Assembly: GCA_038496445.1 (NCBI GenBank)
Contig: JALMLS010000374.1
Coordinates: 1 to 64,000 of the forward strand
DNA: 64,000 bases
DNA from: Trichosphaerium sp. ATCC 40318
Taxonomy: Eukaryota > Discosea > Flabellinia > Trichosidae
Direction: 5' to 3'
Of the stretch, positions 59,762 through 64,000 are shown one piece after another. The position numbers and the translations under genes are program-made. Within the stretch, counting starts at the first letter, position 1; the number at the start of each line of letters is the position of its first letter. Below the pieces are notes generated by a model that saw nothing but the letters and a program-made list of their open reading frames with translations, was not told where the DNA came from and ran no database searches.

Positions 59762-60931
59762 ATGGCAGACATTGGTAAAGCTATAGACACCACTGCTGTC
59801 TCATTTCAGTTAGAAATCTTACAACTTGGTAACGTTTATGGTTTGTTAAACTTTTAACAATTACAGAGGAACGGTTGAAGTCTTTGAACGAACAACGTGA
59901 CGTATCTGAAGCGCCAGAAATTACCAAACAGCGCACAGAGCTTGAAGAGTCTATTACATGGTACAAAACGCGAATAAACACTTCTGGAGCGTCTTGCGCT
60001 ATCTTTAAAACATGTACGACGTCTTTGTTAACTCTTCAGTAAAAAAACTTTCATTTAACTTCGGTTGTAGCTAAAGAGGACTTGTTTAACGCTATTCAAG
60101 AAAAAAATGAGCAAACAAAGGCAACAGTCTCAGTACCATACGTAGGGTCTTTGTTTTTTTTGCACCCAAACACCACGTTTGGTTTGCCTTTTTTGTTTTT
60201 AAGTTTCTCACCTTATTAGGGCCCTCCTGATAACCCAATGCCTCTACAATGGCAAAAAGTACCTTATGGACCACCTGCTTTTTTTCAGAGGCGTAGAGCT
60301 GCAGGACCTACTACACCAATAACCATCCACCAAGGTACCGTCTTTTTTTTTTTTTTTCATTAGTGTGACTGCTTGTTGACGCTGTTCATTTGAAAGGTCA
60401 TTATGAAGGAAAAAAATGGGTGAATGAGCAAGATCATACTGTAATGGTTAACGATAATGATACAATGACACAAGTGAAGAATAGAATTAAAACCGCATTA
60501 GGTACCTTTCTTTTTTTTTTTTTTGGAATTTTTCAAACATACACTGAGTTCAGTTGTTTGTATGCATACACATACAAGACCACATGTATTGATTCAATAC
60601 TTATATGTGATTTTTTTTGTTCTCACTGTTAGTATCTCGGTATCTTATGTTCTTTTTTTTTAGGGCTTGAAACAAATCCAGAAGTTTTTGCTATTAATTC
60701 GGAAAAAATTCGGAATGAACTTGATGATACAGCCACTGTAACTGAATTACAATTGACTAAAATGAACATAAGGTGTATTGCAACTAAACACTCATAGATC
60801 CTATACCATTTGCAAGTAAATAAACTAGTTCAGTTGCTTTATGTGTCTTGTTAGGTATTGGTCTTAATCCTATTTGGGGTATTTCCTTGACGTACAATAA
60901 CCGTTCAAAACTGGCCGTTCTAAGAAGTTGA
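59762..60931 (+). CDS. Coiled-coil protein with possible ubiquitin-like fold
   Basis: Start MADIGKAIDTTAVSFQLEIL, helix ERLKSLNEQRDVSEAPEITK, AKEDLFNAIQEKNEQTKATV, then GPPDNPMPLQWQKVPYGPPA. The C-terminal 80 residues (TIHQGHYEGKKWVNEQDHTV, NDTMTQVKNRIKTALGLETN-PEVFAI, DDTATVTELQLTKMNIRCI) have the length and strand/helix rhythm of a beta-grasp fold. Ends GISLTYNNRSKLAVLRS. About seven introns. Fold is inference; no known family. Confidence 0.5.
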
Positions 60932-61292
60932 CCCGGATTATTGCTAAAGCAGCTTAACGATGTTCAAATTTTTGAGCTCGTTTTGTTCATCACTGTGAGT
61001 GAGCATGATGTTTTTGTTGGGTTTTGTTATTCTAAGAAGATATCTAGACATCTAGAAACTTGTTTTGCTTTATGATCTAGATATTCACAATAAATCAAAG
61101 ACAAGATTGACAAAACAAATAATTTGTCTCTAGGGAGTAGAGATATTAGTTTACTGTTAACAATTAGTTGGAACTTCCAATAAAAATAACAAAAAAAACA
61201 TATTTATTCATGGTGTGTTTGGTTCTTGGTACATATTTGTTGCAACCGTGTTGGCCCTTGATTTTTTACCATTGTTTATTAGTACAAGTATG
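60932..61292. other. Convergent intergenic region
   Basis: 3' ends of the coiled-coil gene and the F-box/WD40 gene face each other here. Contains AATAAA (61092) and no gene. Confidence 0.4.
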
Positions 61293-63009
61293 TCACTCTT
61301 CAATATACTTGCTACCAAATTGCTTTATCCTAATTGCAATGATTAGAACACAAACTACAAATAAATAAACTCCAACGCACAAAAGCTCTCCTGTAAGTGA
61401 CCCAACATTAAGCACTCCAACAACAAGGCTGTAGATATTAAAAGTTACGCAAGACAAGCGTCTATTCGATCCAAAGTCGAACTCCTAAATTGCAAATTCC
61501 GTAAGAATTGAAATAACAATGAAAAAAAAAAGCCGTCAGACAGCCATCCAAAGTTTTTAGACGTACATTTATCTTGTCACCATTCCAATCGACAATACGA
61601 ATAAATGTGCGTCCAATGATAGCAATAAATGCCTTGTTAGCTTTTACACTATGATATAAGGAATACTGAGGATCTTTGACCTCTTTAATAGCAACGCCAT
61701 TATCTAGGTCCTATAATTGTAAAAATGTTAAGCTCATCTTTGGTTAAAAATATGAGTGTACCCATATTATACACGTGTTTTCATTGCATACACTTACAGC
61801 TCTATTACCTACAAGGTCAACGCAACGTATCTGCCGTGAGTGATCTGTAAGTGTATAGAGCAAGTCATACGTCTTAGAATCCCACACCTATTATCAAATA
61901 AAGTTAGCTGTTTGTTATTGCCTCAATCCCATTGATGTACACGAAATTTTGAGTCATAGGTGCCAGCTATTATGTACTTATCGTTTATCTTTGCGCTTGA
62001 AACAATAGAACCAACTAAAACCATAATTAAACAATTTTTTTCTTATTTCTATTAGCTTGGCTACCAACAAAGCATTCATTCGTTTGGTCGAACAAGAGCC
62101 TTGTCACAAAATAAACGTACCTTCTAATTTCTTGATGAGTTCTTTTGTATCTCTGTTCCATACATATACATCTGTAGAACCACAAATAACACGATTACCA
62201 AAGGGCATAACACACCTTGAAGAAAAAAAACAAAGTGTCAGCAAAAACTGTTTAGCACATTGTCTCATCTTGCTCTCTCTTTAATTTGCTTACCAAACGG
62301 TTGATCCACATCCTTTATAAGTAAAAAACTTTGTGGTAGCTCTATCTATTTCACGAAATCCGTCACCAACTGCTGAGCAGTACATCTTATCTTGGTTTAT
62401 GTGTACGCCCCAAACTATCTCTTCAAGTCAAAATCTCATATTGTACACAACTTGTATAGCTTTACCTGAGTTTGTATGGCCCACACAGAGTGCTCTCTTG
62501 AGATTAGAAGTGTACAGGACACTTCTGTTGTTTGATAGGCCTAGGTACCTGAATAAGAACTTTATCGTTCGATAATAAGCTTATACATACCAGCAACTAC
62601 AGCGCGGCCATGTATTGCTACGTGACGCAGTTCTCCGCCAAGCAAAGTGGTAGTTTCGGCTTCCTAGTTATAGATAAGCGTTAAAAACACTTAAAGGACG
62701 CTCACGGGGTTGTTGATACGCCAGCGATTTAATATTTGCCAATGATGAGCATAATAAGCTCTCCAAGTGATGCTAGTAGAATATTCTGGCGTTCCTATCC
62801 ATAAACTCACCAAAGACTTGCTTTTCAAGTACCAGAATGGTCTGTTGTAAAAATAAGCAACGGTTTCAAGGTATACACGCCTACTCCCTGTCTAATGATT
62901 TTTTTAACGCTAAAGAAGCGAGGGAGAAGTGTATGAGGTCTGATCCGTCAAGTTGAAGTGCAATTACGTGGCAAAGCTCTACGGGTAATGACAATATATT
63001 GTAATCCAT
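61293..63009 (-). CDS. F-box/WD40 repeat protein
   Basis: F-box at the N-terminus: NILSLPVELCHVIALQLDGS-DLIHFSLASLAL, then RPFWYLKSKSLVSL, TSITWRAYYAHHWQILNRWR, the usual linker. WD40 units: GGELRHVAIHGRAVVAGM, VWCVMPFGNRVICGSTDVYV-WNRDTKELIKKLE, DSKTYDLLYTLTDHSRQIRC-VDLVGNRAVS, NENTCIIW, FIAIIGRTFIRIVDWNGDKI. At least ten introns. Substrate receptor of an SCF ubiquitin ligase by analogy. The last exon adds a hydrophobic run (LLCVGVYLFVVCVLIIAIRI) and ends KYIEE; this tail is uncertain. Confidence 0.72.
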
Positions 63010-63556
63010 GACAAGCGTTGTGTTGGCTGTACGCAGATTGTTTTTTTGAATTCAGTAAAACTGTAATCGAGAATTTTATGGAAAAAGTCTTCCGAAGTTC
63101 AAACATTTCATAAAACTGAAACTTCAACACCCATGTACGAAAGTGACGTATTGTATTTGGACTCAAAATGGCCTATGGTGTACTACTGGTGTACTGTGTC
63201 CTGTCACTTGTTTGTTAACTTTTAAAACACGTGGTGGTCATAAAAAATGTTGTATTTTCATCCAGTCTGAGAAATACCGTACAACAATTGATAAGCAGAC
63301 AACAACCAAAAAATAGGAGATGTACAGAATTTCAAGTGATTTTCCAAGGCAGATATCTGAGGCATAAGTGATTCACTTCCCTCTATCATGTGCAAGTTCT
63401 TTTATTCTGTACATTGGATGCGTTCACTTTGGAAACTCGAAATCGTAGTAATTATTTCAACAAAAAGATCAATCTTCCTGAGTGGCTGTTGGCTTCGATT
63501 TTTTTTCTTCTTTTTCTTGTCCTTTTAGAACGTTATACCTTGGAAAGTCCTCTCTT
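63010..63556. other. Intergenic
   Basis: Upstream of F-box/WD40; contains AACACGTGGTGG (63226). The stretch near 63470-63525 could be an alternative last exon (GQEKEEKKSKPTATQED) of the transporter. Confidence 0.4.
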
Positions 63557-64000
63557 TTAGCTATGTTTATTATACTTATAAGCGTACCATAAACCACCCA
63601 ACATTGTTATAGCACATCCAATTATATTATAGAGGGTTACCTAATTGATTAATGAGTAGATAACACAGTGACAATGCAATAAGGTAAACGTACAGGATTA
63701 TGAAGCAATATATATGAAGCGAAAATACTTAGTGCAACCTTGAAATTACCAATCACTGTGTATGTCAAAGATGAAGTAGCACCGATAAGAGTATACATAG
63801 AGATATCTACAACAGTTATGGAACGCACTGTTTTGCACAGAACAAAAATAAAGACGATAACATAAAAATAAAAAAAAAAGGATACTCAGGAGAAACGCAA
63901 TAAAGCCATTAAAACTAAGCCACAAGATGAGTTCTGTAGTTAGTATTGTCGACATTACTGTAGTATATTCGAAAGCATATATGAATGGTATTATACATAC
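63557..64000 (-). CDS. TPT/SLC35-family transporter, C-terminal part (5' end beyond window)
   Basis: Exons encode SLTYTVIGNFKVALSIFASY-ILLHNPVTLYNIIGCAITML-GGLWYAYKYNKHS, matching the last TM helices of triose-phosphate/nucleotide-sugar translocators (the LQVLGNVK...NPVT...G...G motif). Upstream, LILWLSFNGFIAFLLSI precedes a T-rich intron, and the exon before it lies past the window end. Membrane protein, probably Golgi/ER; substrate unknown. Stop at 63557 unless the GTACGC after GGLW is used as donor to reach a charged tail. Confidence 0.75.

Overview
The window looks like nuclear DNA of a microbial eukaryote, most plausibly an amoebozoan or a related unicellular lineage. The genes are compact and intron-rich. 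Introns are mostly 40-120 nt, usually start GTACG/GTAAG/GTATG, are T-rich and end in AG. The gene content is eukaryotic: a Ras close to the Dictyostelium Ras proteins, ArfGAP-PH, SHAQKYF-type Myb, SET-domain methyltransferase, CLU/TIF31 protein, F-box/WD40 and an AIF1-like EF-hand protein. This placement is inference from family resemblance; no rRNA or tRNA was found to test it.

Layout. 1-6.9 kb: cytochrome P450 (minus, cut by the window edge), a cysteine-rich secreted protein, a Nudix hydrolase and, head to head with it, a four-repeat protein ending in a VSR-like nuclease domain. 7.3-9.8 kb: a PUB domain fused to an ADP-ribosylglycohydrolase-like domain that has lost its metal ligands. 9.8-15 kb: F-box/LRR copy 1, a 2OG-Fe(II) oxygenase and a membrane-anchored SDR, all minus. 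15.0-18.7 kb: a 5'-truncated LINE retrotransposon with a 14-bp target-site duplication. 18.7-21.3 kb: an intronless secreted orphan and an intronless F-box/LRR gene with homogenised repeats. 21.4-29 kb: an EGF/multi-TM protein, homocysteine S-methyltransferase, SH3BGR-like protein, ArfGAP-PH and an unrecognised acidic/basic protein.

29-38.3 kb: SETD3/LSMT-like methyltransferase, a secreted propeller-like protein, F-box/MORN2-repeat gene, a broken F-box/LRR copy 2, an unrecognised gene and a universal stress protein with a coiled-coil tail. 38.8-43.6 kb: an orphan, an oxygenase gene fragment, F-box/LRR copy 3 and a secreted protein interrupted by one -1 frame change. 44.3-64 kb: a dense block of zinc-finger protein, FAD oxidoreductase, Myb factor, AIF1-like, CLU-TPR-PH, Ras, a small ubiquitin-like-fold candidate, F-box/WD40 and a TPT/SLC35 transporter (cut by the right edge).

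Conserved intron-rich genes are interleaved with an accessory layer: F-box/LRR, F-box/MORN2, intronless orphans and the LINE. The repeat styles of the F-box/LRR and MORN2 proteins resemble repeat families I associate with giant viruses of protists. Functionally the window is rich in ubiquitin-linked parts (five F-box genes, PUB domain, possible ubiquitin-like fold) and small-GTPase signalling (Ras, ArfGAP). Two window-wide patterns stand out: strong over-representation of CACGTG, very often inside introns, and several GC-AG introns, three of them starting GCACGT. Exon joins were inferred by eye from reading frame and family similarity; several genes need a one-base correction in a homopolymer to stay open, which may reflect assembly errors.
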